A DNA stretch of 64,000 nucleotides from Trichomonas vaginalis G3 (lineage: Eukaryota > Parabasalia > Trichomonadida > Trichomonadidae), in assembly GCF_026262505.1 (NCBI RefSeq), contig NC_067208.1, forward strand, positions 18,981,962-19,045,961, given 5' to 3'. The notes below the pieces were generated by a model. The model made no database searches, had not been told where the DNA came from, and worked only from the letters and a program-made list of their open reading frames with translations. Numbering within the stretch: the first letter of the stretch is position 1; each line of letters begins with the position of its first letter. The translations under genes were made by a program, and so were the position numbers. This document shows, piece after piece, positions 47,901 to 58,123 of this stretch.

Positions 47901-48696
47901 ACATCTTTATTTCAGTAAGATTCTTTATGTTTGTCAAGAAGAAGTCATAGTGCATTTCAACAATACCTGCAGCATTTGCTTCTATCTCTGATATAAAGTT
48001 CTCCTTCAAGAGCTGATGTAGTAATGTTCCAATATTATTGAGGTTTAACGTAGAACATTCATACTTTCCACCAAGTTTATAACATACCATCCATCTTTGT
48101 TGGGAGTTTATTTTAATCTTCTCTAAGAGTCTCATGAAAACCTTACCGAAATGTTTGTGTAAGTAGTCTCTGTTTGGTTCATCTAAAGCTCGATGTTAAA
48201 GTCAATGAGTCTATTGCCTGTCTTAACATTCCTCTTCCTATTCTCTTCATCTTTCTTTAACCATCTCTCACCTTCTTTTGGTTGTCGTCAATGAACGAAG
48301 GACATCGTTAGCTTGCGAACTTGTTCTATAGCGCTCTTAAACATCTCTCTTCTCTGTTGTTTCAGTGTGTCGTTCTTCTTCTTGTTTCACCAACGTTTGC
48401 ATTTGTTATGTCAAACATTTCTCTTCTTACTTCATGAGGTACTGAACGTCTATGATATAAGTCAATAGCAACGTCATTTAACGGAAATGCTCTTGCATGG
48501 ACTTCGTCCTCGCCGCGTTGCGGCTTTATGAACTCATGAATTCTATCATAACTTATTGCACCATTATAGTCATTGAGGATGTCAGCGAGTGCTTTTTTGT
48601 TTGTCGCGTAATGCTTTGCAACATCTATGTTTAGCTTCTGTAAGAAGTAGTTGTTTTATTTCCGAGTGTTTCTAACTTAGACAACTTCCGATACAT
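44942..48696 (-). pseudogene. Family B DNA polymerase, heavily broken (element C lineage)
   Basis: About 1,250 codons in many frames. Recognisable pieces from the start: MYRKLSKLEH region (48696), NCFVYACIQAGVNEETIDHM with VRDFPQSK (47430-47610), an exonuclease-like FFADFECSTDG (about 46990), canonical motif A DFDAVSLYPSAIARLY (46145-46200), and motif C QDCDSMHIF (about 45425-45450). It ends KTSFIRKLKF. Unlike the B polymerase, it had both the exonuclease region and the normal DxDS motif. A second copy of its 5' end starts at 63435 on the other strand. Confidence 0.9.
48499..48524. repeat. Double hairpin inside the PolB remnant
   Basis: GGAC-TTC-GTCC then TC then GCCGC-GTT-GCGGC; the same element as 63602-63627 on the other strand. 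It is part of the coding sequence (PQRGEDEV). Confidence 0.85.
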
Positions 48697-48789
48697 CTTT
48701 TAGTAGGAAATAAAAAAAATATTTTTTGAAAAAAAGTAGATTAGATTTTTTCAAGTTATTTTTCAAAATAATTTAATATTTTTATTTTA

Positions 48790-49263
48790 ATGAAACACAT
48801 GCAAGATTGCAAGTTCTTTCATACAATGCTCTCGCTACTGCCATCAAGAATGAGTTCAATAATGCTTTCAAATGTTAATGTTATCTTTAACAAGAAGTTT
48901 GTGAAAGAATCTAAGTGTTGGTCAGTATGTCAGACCATTAGCTATCGTCATTGACCGCAAACGTTATACTTCACAAGAGTTAGCAGTAGTTTTTGAAACA
49001 AAGAGTTTCTTCGTGAATGTCAAAGATATCATTATACTGTCATAAAGAACTCTAACGTTGACTTCTTCAGTATTGCTTTAAATCTTTCCGAACAGAAAGA
49101 ATATAAGAAAGGTGAAACATCTGTGAAATATTATCCTTCATCTCTGAAGACAATAACGAACAAAGATGTTATACAGAAATTCTTACCAAAGGTTGAAGAA
49201 GCTTCTATTGACATTGACGAAGGAAGTGAAATGGTTGAAGAAATTGACCCTGAAGCTTTATAA
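48790..49263 (+). pseudogene. SSB-like 157-residue protein, broken copy
   Basis: Inverted duplicate of the intact gene at 62871-63344. It starts MKHMQDCKFF, then the frame is lost by a missing T; further indels occur near 48915 and 49020. The end EEIDPEAL and stop is retained. It is divergent from the PolB remnant, with about 93 bp between starts. Confidence 0.88.
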
Positions 49264-49289
49264 GAAAATTTATTTTTGAATAACTGATG

Positions 49290-49520
49290 GTGTCACCACG
49301 TCACTATGTGTCACCAGGTTAATTAACTTCTCTTAAAAATGATGACAACATGACATTTAGACAACAGCATGGGTTGAATGCAAAAATATTTTTAGGAGAG
49401 AATGCAGCATTTATGAATTATTTTTGAAGAACTGAAAGTGTCACCACGTCACCACGTCACCAGGTTAATTAACTTCTTTTAAAAATGATGACAACATGAC
49501 ATTTAGACATCACAGCAGGA
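49290..49520 (+). repeat. Box 1, C-type, two direct copies
   Basis: GTCACCACG iterons, CACCAGGTTAATTAACTTCT, AAAAATGATGACAACATGACATTTAGAC at 49290-49375 and again at 49438-49520. Same core as the box in B but with GTCACCACG in place of GGTCCCTCG. They sit just downstream of the helicase gene. Confidence 0.88.
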
Positions 49521-49549
49521 TTAATGCAAAAATAAATTCAAATCATACT

Positions 49550-51862
49550 TTATAAAGCTTCATTTACAGGTATTTCATCGTCAGTAAATGAATCCTCATT
49601 ATCGTTTGGTTCAACCTGTTTATATAATCCTTTCATTTCTTCTTTCAAAACATAACACCATGTTTGTTTACCATCTATTCTTCTCTGTTTCCTTTCACAT
49701 TTATCCTTAATGCTCATTTGAAAGTTTTTGTCTTTCATGTCTGATGGTTTGCAGAATAGAGCATTTTTACACGTCATACCTGCACACAATTCATCATAAT
49801 GTGTATTTATCCATACATCTAAAGGATTTGTTGATAATTCTATTAAATCTTGTTTGGCTTCAGTCATCGGTATGATTCGTACATTAAATGATGAAAGGTC
49901 GTAATTGATAAAATATGTTAAAAGGTTATCATAAAATTCCTTTGTGCATGAATTCATCAAATTCTTGAAATAATCAAATTGACCCTTGAATTTACCATTA
50001 ACTCTTAAAACTACGTATCTTCTGTCTCCAACTTCAATTTTGACAGGGTAGACGTTGTTAGTTACGAAAATGAAGTTTGCAACGTTCTGAGCAGTTCTTC
50101 TGGGTTGATTCTTTTCATTAATTCTAATCTCATTATCCGTAATAATTGATTTCAAAGCGTTGAAGTTTGCGAGTCTGTCTTCACCTACATTCTTGAGTTC
50201 ATTAAGTACAAGAAACATTTTATTCTCAACTACTGAGTTGAAATTACCCGTTAGCTCACTTATTTCGGTAATGTTTTTACATGAATAACCAGCGAGAAGT
50301 TCAGAAATAATGTCTGTAAATCTGTTTTTACCTGTTCCCTGAAGTCCTTTCAAAATAATTGCTGTTTCATTCTTGATTCCTGGATGTTGAATCATTGATG
50401 CAATCCAGCCGAGAAGGTATTTATACACTTCATCGTTATTATCACAAATGGCTTCTTTAATGAAATTCATAAACATCTCAATTTTTGAGTAATCAGGCTT
50501 TTCGAGAACGTTGTATTTATAACCTTGAAACGTTGAGAAAACATCTGGGGAATCAGATTTAAACCAAACACCCTTAACGGTTAATGAGGATAATTGATTT
50601 AGTAGTACGTCCCATGCTGTTATGGTTTTACCTTCTTCTTTAAATAATTTAATCATTTTGAGTGACTCTTTCATGTTTGATTGAAGAACGAATGATATTT
50701 GATTCATTTTATCGTGTATGTTGTAATCTTTCTGAATGAAATATTTATTTCCACAATCTACAAAACGGATTACACGTGATAAATCCTCAATTACTTCAGA
50801 ACTGTTTTTATACTGATGATTTTCAGCCTTGCGTCTAATATCTGTTATCAAAAACGAGTCATCAAGTTTTATATCAAATGTTATTTTTGGCTTACGTAAT
50901 AAAGGTAAAACGTATTCATCATAATATTCCTTTGGATATAGTTTTAGAATCTTCACTAAAACAAATGGAGAAGTCATTAAATGTGCATATCTACTACGTG
51001 CTTTTTCAAAATTACTTTTTGCATTTTCAGTTAAATTGCAGAAGTTATAAACGTTATCGTATGCTTCATTAATTAAATGATTATGTAACGAATTAATTGC
51101 TTGAAACAGTGTGAATAATGTAACTTCTTTTTCTAAATTCATGTTTCCACCGTCATTATGTACTTCAAAATCACTAATACCATCGACTATGCTTTGAGCT
51201 AGTTTATCGTCAATGTTTACATCTTTGTTTTCATTCATGATAGTCTTTATTTCTTCGTTCTTCTGTTCAACTCTTACCTTAATATTCAAATCATTTAATA
51301 TATCATTCACTGTTCTAGTTAATGTTGAATCATAACTTCCACGAATGAATGAGTATGTATTGATTGGTTCTGTTGCATTCTTGCGAACTCTTGAATCAGC
51401 CATAACCACTAATGAACGTTTTGAATCATCAATAGAAGTCATGATATCAATATCATAATCATTGCAGGAATAGCATTTAATCATTCTGTTCGAAACTGCA
51501 TAGAAGAAATTAGTGTTGCAATAAATGTGAAGACCTCCTGAAGCGGTTTTAACGATAACATCTTTATCCGAAAGTTTTGATAAAATATCTTTTCTAACCG
51601 TTTCTTTAAGTTCATCATTGTATGATTTATTGATATCAACATCTATAATCGTTAAATTTGATATTTTATTTACTAATAAAGCCGTACCAGTTTTCCTTCC
51701 TCTTCCTCCATCGTGTTTGAGGTAGTTATGTAAATCAATCTTGTTTTCACCAATTCTTTCGTTGAGGGTTTTAGTTTCTGCCACAACTAATTCCTCAGCT
51801 AATGAATCAATAACTTTTTCATCAGAAACGATATAGTTGCTGTTATTGTTTGTTGCTGTCAT
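49550..51862 (-). CDS. Prim-Pol (AEP) / SF3 helicase fusion, 770 residues
   Basis: Intact. N-terminal Prim-Pol domain: LTIIDVDINK (metal-binding DxD, about 71-78), VKTASGGLHIYC (about 103-113, the sGGxHxY motif), then a CNDYDIDIM region. The middle is helical. C-terminal SF3/D5 helicase: Walker A ILKGLQGTGKNRF (about 498-510), B motif MFLVLNELKN, and the C motif region NFIFVTNNVYPVKIEVGDRRYVVLRV with an Arg finger. Such fusions prime and unwind DNA in NCLDVs, virophages and some Polintons. Two box 1 copies flank it on each side, so they may mark a replication origin or regulate it. The B relative lacks the Prim-Pol half. Confidence 0.92.
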   Translation of the reverse strand: MTATNNNSNYIVSDEKVIDSLAEELVVAETKTLNERIGENKIDLHNYLKHDGGRGRKTGTALLVNKISNLTIIDVDINKSYNDELKETVRKDILSKLSDKDVIVKTASGGLHIYCNTNFFYAVSNRMIKCYSCNDYDIDIMTSIDDSKRSLVVMADSRVRKNATEPINTYSFIRGSYDSTLTRTVNDILNDLNIKVRVEQKNEEIKTIMNENKDVNIDDKLAQSIVDGISDFEVHNDGGNMNLEKEVTLFTLFQAINSLHNHLINEAYDNVYNFCNLTENAKSNFEKARSRYAHLMTSPFVLVKILKLYPKEYYDEYVLPLLRKPKITFDIKLDDSFLITDIRRKAENHQYKNSSEVIEDLSRVIRFVDCGNKYFIQKDYNIHDKMNQISFVLQSNMKESLKMIKLFKEEGKTITAWDVLLNQLSSLTVKGVWFKSDSPDVFSTFQGYKYNVLEKPDYSKIEMFMNFIKEAICDNNDEVYKYLLGWIASMIQHPGIKNETAIILKGLQGTGKNRFTDIISELLAGYSCKNITEISELTGNFNSVVENKMFLVLNELKNVGEDRLANFNALKSIITDNEIRINEKNQPRRTAQNVANFIFVTNNVYPVKIEVGDRRYVVLRVNGKFKGQFDYFKNLMNSCTKEFYDNLLTYFINYDLSSFNVRIIPMTEAKQDLIELSTNPLDVWINTHYDELCAGMTCKNALFCKPSDMKDKNFQMSIKDKCERKQRRIDGKQTWCYVLKEEMKGLYKQVEPNDNEDSFTDDEIPVNEAL

Positions 51863-51935
51863 TTATATAGGAATAAAAAAATAAAAATAATTTTAAAACT
51901 AACTTTATTTTTGGGCTGCATCAAATTTCCGGGAA

Positions 51936-52160
51936 TGTTGTCTAAATGTCATGTTGTCATCATTTTTTAAAGAAGTTAATTAACCAGGTGACACATGGTG
52001 ACGTGGTGACACTGAAAACATTTACGAAAAAATTAATGAAAACATTAACGTAAACATAAACGATAAAATTTATTTCCAGGACTGTTGTCGAAATGTCATG
52101 TTGTCATCATTTTTAAAAGAAGTTAATTAACCTGGTGACATGGTGACGTGGTGACACTGA
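51936..52160 (-). repeat. Box 1, C-type, two reverse copies
   Basis: TGTCATGTTGTCATCATTTTT, AAGAAGTTAATTAACC, AGGTGACA, then GTGACGTGGTGACAC at 51936-52015 and 52083-52160. Mirror of the pair at 49290-49520, so four boxes face each other around the Prim-Pol/helicase gene. The spacer has AAACATTAACG words related to the array at 62442. Confidence 0.85.
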
Positions 52161-52231
52161 AAACATAAACGAAAACATTAACGAAAACATTAATATATAA
52201 AATTCATGAAAATTCATGAGTGTAGAAATGA

Positions 52232-52298
52232 GGGTATAAATACCCATCTACCCTAAAAATTATTTTTGGTCATGGGCTATGCCCCGCCGCTTTGCGTC
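52232..52298. repeat. Box 2-like palindrome and double hairpin
   Basis: GGGTATAAATACCC at 52232-52245, then GGGC-TAT-GCCC (52274-52284) and GCCGC-TTT-GCGTC (52286-52298, one mismatch). Lies between the helicase promoter side and the 3' end of the integrase gene. Confidence 0.75.
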
Positions 52299-52377
52299 TT
52301 TATGTTAAAATAAATGGTACCATTAATGATATCATGACTGTTCTCATTCATGTCTGATTTACATCCAATGAAAAAGT

Positions 52378-53463
52378 TTAGAAGAATTTTCTTATTCTTT
52401 CTGGCTTATTTTTATCTTTCCAGTACTCCCGCTCTAATGGTCCCAGATGTGTTGGCTTCGACTCTCTCAAGTTCTTAGATGGTATAACATCTTCAACGCC
52501 TCCTTCATATCTTACTTTATAAGTGTCATCGTTTATGTTATAGCCAAGTATTTCAATAACCACTCCTCGCTTTGCTTCGTCAATGGTTTCAGCGAGTTTG
52601 CCATTACTACTTTCGACTAATTTATGTCGAGGGTAAAACGCAATAGAGTCGTCGGCAGCTTTTATAAGATATCCATTACCTTGCGTAGAGTCTACGATAT
52701 AATAATTTCGACTTAACCTTAAACGTTTCTTTGTCAACGGTTTGTCGTCAAGAACTACACGAACTTTTGTTCCAGGAATGAGGGTAAATTGTGTTGAATT
52801 TCTGATATTTTGTGTTTGGCTTCGTTTCTTTTGTATATACTTTTCTTCTTGTTGTTGTGTCATTGAATTTGGTGTATGTCCTGTTGTAGAGTGTGTTGAG
52901 GAATTATATACTTCGAGAAAATGTTTCATTGTTTCTTCGGTAAAGTCTCGCTCTTGGTTTAAATCTCTGAGCGTTCTTATGAAGCGGTTTATGATGCCGA
53001 GTATGTTATGGTTATGGTCTTCAGTAGTGTAGTGAGTTATGTTATGCTTAATGAGAAATTCTGTGATTTCATTACTGAGGTATGCACCGTCTTGGTCTGA
53101 TGTTAATGAAGTGGGATGATGTTCTGCCACGAACGTCTGCAAAACTCTTAAAACTTCATGAGTTCATTTATTTTTCATTGGATATGCATATGCTTTGCGA
53201 GTGTTAACATTAATGAAGATGAGGAATGGTTTATGTCCTCCTTTTCTGCTTTGAATGAGAGTGTCAAATTGGTATGCGTCAGGAGCGTTGGAGTAAATTG
53301 GTAAAAAGTAGTCGTAAGGGTTTATTTTTGTTTGATGTACAACATTTTTGTCAAAGAACCTTTTCACTTCAGCTCTGTTAGTAAATCCCCAACTCTTTGC
53401 AGCTTCATTGAATTTCTTAAATGACCTCCATGGATGTTGTTCGAATACTTCTTTCAAGCTCAT
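52378..53463 (-). pseudogene. DDE integrase with chromo-like tail, one in-frame TGA
   Basis: The two open pieces are in the same frame, separated only by TGA at 53164-53166 (...AYPMKNK, stop, THEVLRVLQTFV...). First Asp in YQFDTLIQ, second in TSDQDGAYL; 35 residues on, GIINRF has Asn where Glu is expected. The tail from about residue 300 (RGVVIEILGYNINDDTYKVRYEGGVEDVIPSKNLRE) looks like a chromo/Tudor-type barrel, known in some integrases for chromatin targeting and absent in the B integrase. Without read-through the enzyme would be split. Confidence 0.88.
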
Positions 53464-53497
53464 TTATGTAAAGTTAAAGATTTTATTCAAGACGGTA

Positions 53498-53522
53498 AGC
53501 CTTGACCCAAAGGGTCTAGGCT
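53498..53522. terminator. Strong stem-loop after the fibre stop codon
   Basis: AGCCT-T-GACCC-AAA-GGGTC-T-AGGCT, an 11-bp stem with one mismatch, 10 bp past the fibre gene stop and before the integrase gene on the same strand. It may be an RNA end signal or a member of the hairpin family. Confidence 0.5.
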
Positions 53523-53531
53523 CAAGCGCGT

Positions 53532-55118
53532 TCATTGAACGCGGTACCATGCGAATACAGTCACAAATGGTGGCATATAATCTGCACCCGAGCCTGTTGG
53601 ATTTGTTGTGAAAGTATGGACATGATTTCCTCCTGGTTCAGTTGGTCGAAAAGTCTTTTTTGCTGCATTGTTATAAGATGGAGATAAAACGTCATTGCCA
53701 GCTTCATAGTCTGAGTTGTATAATGGGTGGTCTCTTAATGAGTGGCTATGGTCGCCAGAAAAGTTTGTCGTTCCTGTATGAGTGTGCGCAGGTAAGTTTG
53801 CTTCTTTAATTTTCTTCGAACCTCCTGTTTGCTTTGAATAGTTAGCACAGTATAAGAATTTATCTACAATCTGCTTCCACGTACCAAAACCTAAAACTGT
53901 TGCTGGATTTGTTGAATTCATCGACGTATAAATAGAGCCTATAGGATATATGGTTTGAAGAATCTGAGCCTTCATTGTTTGAAGTTCATGTTTAACGTTT
54001 ATAACTGTATTGCCATCTTCAATATTTATATTGTTTGTTATTAAACCATTAGGAAAAGTAGGAGGATAAATTCTTTGTTCTTGTACAGTTGCACCGTTTC
54101 TTTCCTGTTTTTTGTTACTATTTCGATGCATGCTTTAATTTCTTTAATCTTGATTGTTTGAAATTCTTCATGTGTATGGTTCTTGTCGGCTTTTCCATTA
54201 AGCGCAGCATTTACTTCCGACTTCTTTGCATAATTTTCATCTACATAAGTTTTGTCAGCTTTCTTATCTAACATTGCTGGTAGTTCGTATGCTTCAAAGT
54301 TTCTGGCATGACCTTCAATGTTCATACATCTGTTATCTAAATTGTTTAGTGTATCTTTTACGCTTGTACTTGGATTCTCTAAAGGTGCACTTGAACCAAG
54401 GGTATAGTTCAATATTATGTCGTCTGCTCTAACAGTAGTGAAGGATTCATGTGTATGGTTCTTGTCAGCTTTACTATTTAATGTAGCTTGAAGTTCATTT
54501 ATATCGGAGATATTGTGTTTATGAGATTTCAAAACTTTGTTCGTTGCGTCAAGTTCATCTTTGTCAGCTTTACTTTTAATAGCATCTTCAAAAGTTATTT
54601 TTGCCTTAACTCTCAAAGCAAATCTTGGTTCAACTAATACACCGTTAACAGAGAAGTATGAAGCATAAATTTCATCGTTATAACCAAATGCTTCTGGTGC
54701 TTTACCTGTGTCATACTGTACAGTACAGTGTATGTCATAACCTTTAGCACGAATGTATTTATATCTTCTTTCATTAACATCTTTTGTCTTCACTTCTTCT
54801 TCAGTTCGTGTTAAATATCCATGGTAGTCCGTTATAATCTGTTCGTCTGAACTTATATAATGAACATGGCTTTTATCTGCTTTTTCGGCTAATTTCTCTT
54901 CTATCTCATTTATTTCAAGTTCATGCCTACCACCACCCCCGAAGAAGTATTTTTCTTCAGCTCTTGAAGAACGTCCACTTCGCCATCTTTGGTGTCAATA
55001 ATGAACTTTGAGTTAAAACCTTTCCTGTCTTAATGGATGTTTGTAAAACTTCTTCTTCACCGTGTTCGGGGTCATGGTCGTCATCATATCTTGTGAAATC
55101 AGAGATGTTGTCATACAT
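53532..55118 (-). pseudogene. Phage-like fibre protein of C, frameshifted
   Basis: Starts MYDNISDFTRYDDDHD at 55118, overlapping the previous stop by 8 bases. Frames change near 55010, 54960, 54800 and 54060. Blocks: KADKSHVHYIS, SKADKDELDATNK, HKHNISDINELQATLNSKADKN, NHTHESF, KADKTYVDENYAKKSE, then the C-terminal domain YPIGSIYTSMNSTNPATVLGFGTW...NLPAHTH...HSHSLRDH...GNHVHTF...MPPFVTVFAWYR. The same architecture as the B fibre with different stalk and loops, so it could bind a different receptor. Confidence 0.88.
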
Positions 55119-56448
55119 TAAGCATATCTGTCTCAAAAGTTCTGCTATTTGAAACTGGAACGAAAGATATTACAGAACTTTCATCATCTCCTAAAGTCAA
55201 GTCTGCTTTCTTAAGTATTTCTTGAATGTATGCAATGAGAACAGAGTACCTTGGAAAATATTCGAACAATATTTCATTAGCTTGTTGGTTTGGTGGTTCT
55301 TCTGGAGTTTCTGTTGTTTCAGTTCCTTCTGTAGGTTCTGTTGGAGTTTTCTGCATCTCTTGATTCAATGCTCTTGCTCTCAAAGACCTAAATGTTAGAG
55401 CACCAGGTTTTACAAAGGACTTTATAAATGCTTTAATAGTTCCTGGTAAGTTATTGTTAGCATTAAGTAAGTTTCTTATGCTTCCATCATGTACGTCCAT
55501 AGCACTATGTAAAAAATCTATACTTTTCTTGTAGTCAGCAATAGACTTGACTGTGATTTTTTAAAGATTTGTCAATACCTTTAAGCCAATCTTCATGCAT
55601 GTCTGATACTGAGCCAAGAATATCAATTTGCTTCCTTTAGTGTATTTTGTGCTTCTCGTAAAGTATCCAATCCCGTACGTGCATTGTTTGCTATACGTCT
55701 TACAGTATCTATTTGACTCCTTGTTTCTTGCATCCAACCAGATAAAGTTTTTAATAGTATCCGAACCATTTGAAATGAAGTTCAAAGCATTTTTAACGTC
55801 ATCTAAAACTTCTTCACCAAGTACTGCCCATATCTTTCCGATTTGGTATTGAAGAACTCCATATGAAGCAGCTGTTAAACCAGTATTTATAAGGTTCCAT
55901 ATCCATGATTTAGCAGTTTTTCCATCCTTTCCATCTTCACCATCCAAACCGTTTTCGCCTTGAGGTCCTTGTATTCCTTGTATTCCTTGTATTCCTTGTG
56001 GTCCTTGAGGTCCAGTGTCACCCTTCTCTCCTTTCAGTTCATCTTTATGTTCGTTATAATATTCTAATGTCATAAGGTGTACATCATTACTGCTACCAGC
56101 AACGCCGAGAATTTGTTTCTCATTCATGACTAAATTCTTTAGGCATTTAATGTTGTCGTCAAATCGAAAGCTCTTTAACAATTCAATGAGAACATTTAAT
56201 ACTTTCACTAATGAGGCATCTACTGTAGAATTTATATATTGCACCGTTCCATCATTTATGATAGGAACTTTACTTATTGTAATGAATGGGTCATAAGTGT
56301 TAAAAGTATCGAAATCAATGACTTTTTTAGTTTTTCCATCGTCAATGACTAAATCATTGCCTTCAATGGTTAAAGTTGAGTTTTCGTTTACTAGTTCAAG
56401 TGCTCTTCTTGCTTCATTTGTTTCATACGCATATGCAGCAATAGTCAT
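55111..56448 (-). pseudogene. Collagen-like fibrous protein, frameshifted
   Basis: Starts MTIAAYAYETNEARRALELVN at 56448. Residues about 138-180 are Gly-X-Y triplets (GEKGDTGPQGPQGIQGIQGIQ...DGK), then helical segments. After a frameshift near 55720 the coiled coil TVRRIANNARTGLDTLREAQN is in another frame; another shift near 55560 leads to the piece 55111-55500 (MDVHDGSIRNLL...), which has a proline/threonine/glutamate linker. It lies directly upstream of the fibre gene, so it is probably a second surface-fibre component. Collagen-like virion fibres are known in giant viruses and phages. Confidence 0.8.
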
Positions 56449-56465
56449 ATTTTAATGAGAATAAA

Positions 56466-57230
56466 ATGTTGTTCTATTTGCAAAGTACAGACCCAAACGA
56501 ATACGGGACAGTAAAGCTACAAACAAACTTAGGACTTCAGAATGAAGCACTTGCTTTCAGAGTTGTTGACTTCAATACTATCGCAACTTTTGTCATAACA
56601 GATGAAACAGATTTCATAGAGATTGAAATAGATGACAAAAGAAGTTTTATAACATTTCCTAACAGAGCCGAGTACAGAATAGCTAAAATTGCTGGAGTCA
56701 TAAATACTCTCATAAATGAAGAAACTATTGACAACATAGATGTCGAACTCTCTTCTGAGGGAACATTGAAGTTCAGTTATGCGAAGGAGTTTAAGATAAC
56801 ACGAATGAGTCATAGAGTTCAATTGCTTCTGGGTGCATACCATATGCAACTACCTTTGAAAAGTGTTAGTGGAGTTATTGAGATGAAATCTGTTCCATAC
56901 GTATGTTATGGCAATTGTTTGTACATTGAGTCTAAAATAGCTAATGTCACAGGTATTTCAGGAGTTAATAGTAAAGGTTCAGTAGAATATAAATCCTTCT
57001 GTTATGAAGTAAATTCAATGTTCATTCCAAACGTTCCTGTCATAGCAACTCATTTAGGTAAATGGGTTCGCATTAGTCCTCATAATTTGAAAGACATGCA
57101 ATTCAGACTTGTTGACTTTCAAGGAGAGCCTGTAGAACTGAAGGCACCAGTGCGAATGACTGTTGAAGTTGACTTTTTAGAAAATATTAAATGCAACAGC
57201 TTACAAGAGAACTCAGAGCTAAAAATATAA
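56466..57230 (+). CDS. Candidate minor capsid protein (254 residues)
   Basis: Intact, beta-rich throughout: MLFYLQSTDPNEYGTVKLQ...YRIAKIAGVINTLI...SHRVQLLLGAYHMQLPL...VPYVCYGNCLYIESKIANVTG...VIATHLGKWVRISPHNLKDMQFRLVDFQGEPVELKAPVRMTVEVDF. The C-terminal block matches the pattern in the broken B gene 35890-36695. A single jelly-roll minor capsid role fits the neighbours (CCG-motif protein, packaging ATPase) and Polinton gene content. It is divergent from the collagen-like gene with only 17 bp between the start codons. Confidence 0.65.
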   Translation: MLFYLQSTDPNEYGTVKLQTNLGLQNEALAFRVVDFNTIATFVITDETDFIEIEIDDKRSFITFPNRAEYRIAKIAGVINTLINEETIDNIDVELSSEGTLKFSYAKEFKITRMSHRVQLLLGAYHMQLPLKSVSGVIEMKSVPYVCYGNCLYIESKIANVTGISGVNSKGSVEYKSFCYEVNSMFIPNVPVIATHLGKWVRISPHNLKDMQFRLVDFQGEPVELKAPVRMTVEVDFLENIKCNSLQENSELKI

Positions 57231-57433
57231 AGTATGAATGTTATGTATTAGGTCATGAACTTTGGTTGTTGCTGTTTGATGAAACAAATGAGTTAGTTAT
57301 GTCAGTTAAGAGAACAGAAAAATATTGTGTTAGTGAAAACTGCACCAAGTCAATAAGATTAGGTTTGCATTATGAAGATGAGTTCGATACTGTTGAAGAA
57401 GTTTTGGATAGATATTACAAATTGCTAACTTGA
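57191..57433 (+). CDS. Small unknown protein overlapping the capsid gene end
   Basis: 80 residues, MQQLTRELRAKNIKYECYVLGHELWLLLFDETNELVMSVK..., ending DTVEEVLDRYYKLLT. It starts 40 bases before the end of the previous gene in another frame, so translation is probably coupled. Possibly the counterpart of 37297-37715 in B by position and size. A double hairpin follows the stop. Function unknown. Confidence 0.6.
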   Translation: MQQLTRELRAKNIKYECYVLGHELWLLLFDETNELVMSVKRTEKYCVSENCTKSIRLGLHYEDEFDTVEEVLDRYYKLLT

Positions 57434-57448
57434 AATTTTTTGACTGAC

Positions 57449-57474
57449 GGCGCAAAGCGCCAAGACCGAAGGTC
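57449..57474. repeat. Double hairpin between convergent genes
   Basis: GGCGC-AAA-GCGCC, AA, GACC-GAA-GGTC. It lies between the stop at 57433 and the stop of the opposite gene at 57484, a typical terminator place, but it is also a member of the hairpin family found inside genes at 60418 and 63602. Confidence 0.85.
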
Positions 57475-57483
57475 CTGACTGCT

Positions 57484-58098
57484 TTAATTTACTAAAACAT
57501 ATTTCAAGCAAAGTTTATATTCTGTTGAAAGTTTTGTATATTCATTCGAATATTTATACTTAAACTCAACTCCTGTAGTTCCTGGAGTTTCAATGATGCG
57601 GATGTTACCTATTTTCATGAATAGTGGAGTTTGACCACAGCATTCGATTTCAGGGTCGAGATGGTCAATGACACATTGCTTTCCTGTTATTCGTGATATA
57701 ACATTTTCTAAATCCTCCTTTGTTAGAATTATTTGGTTCTTGCTTATAAGATTTACCAAAAGCTTCTTATCGTCTTTGAGTAAAATTGTTTGGTATAACT
57801 GAAGAAGGTAATGGTCTACGTTATCTGAAGGATTTGTTTGAACATTTGTGTAAGGATTGTCGTTGGCTTCTCTTGAAAGAATTTGGTCCAGTGGTGGATA
57901 CTCTAACTTAACATCTGATGTAGCGTTAGCGTTTGATGCTGAGTTTAAATTCACGGATTTCAGTTCTGGTTCTTTTTCTTTCAAACACTCTGAACTATAG
58001 TTCTTTATGACAATATTGTTTGTCGTTCGTGAGTCAACATTTGATGTTGGTTCAATTGGAACATTAACGGCACCAGCTAAGATGGATTTGCTTCTCAT
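57484..58098 (-). CDS. Conserved CCG-motif protein (C version, 204 residues)
   Basis: Disordered, asparagine- and serine-rich N-terminal 100 residues, then a helix (YLLQLYQTILLKDDKKLLVNLI), then DPEIECCGQTPLFMKIGNIRIIETPG...VEFKYKYSNEY. The last block aligns with the B protein 36700-37278. Both adjoin the minor-capsid candidate, so the pair is a conserved module. It is divergent from 58124, sharing a CATATAGAATAAAAACC promoter region. Confidence 0.75.
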   Translation of the reverse strand: MRSKSILAGAVNVPIEPTSNVDSRTTNNIVIKNYSSECLKEKEPELKSVNLNSASNANATSDVKLEYPPLDQILSREANDNPYTNVQTNPSDNVDHYLLQLYQTILLKDDKKLLVNLISKNQIILTKEDLENVISRITGKQCVIDHLDPEIECCGQTPLFMKIGNIRIIETPGTTGVEFKYKYSNEYTKLSTEYKLCLKYVLVN

Positions 58099-58123
58099 TT
58101 CATATAGAATAAAAACCTTTTAT

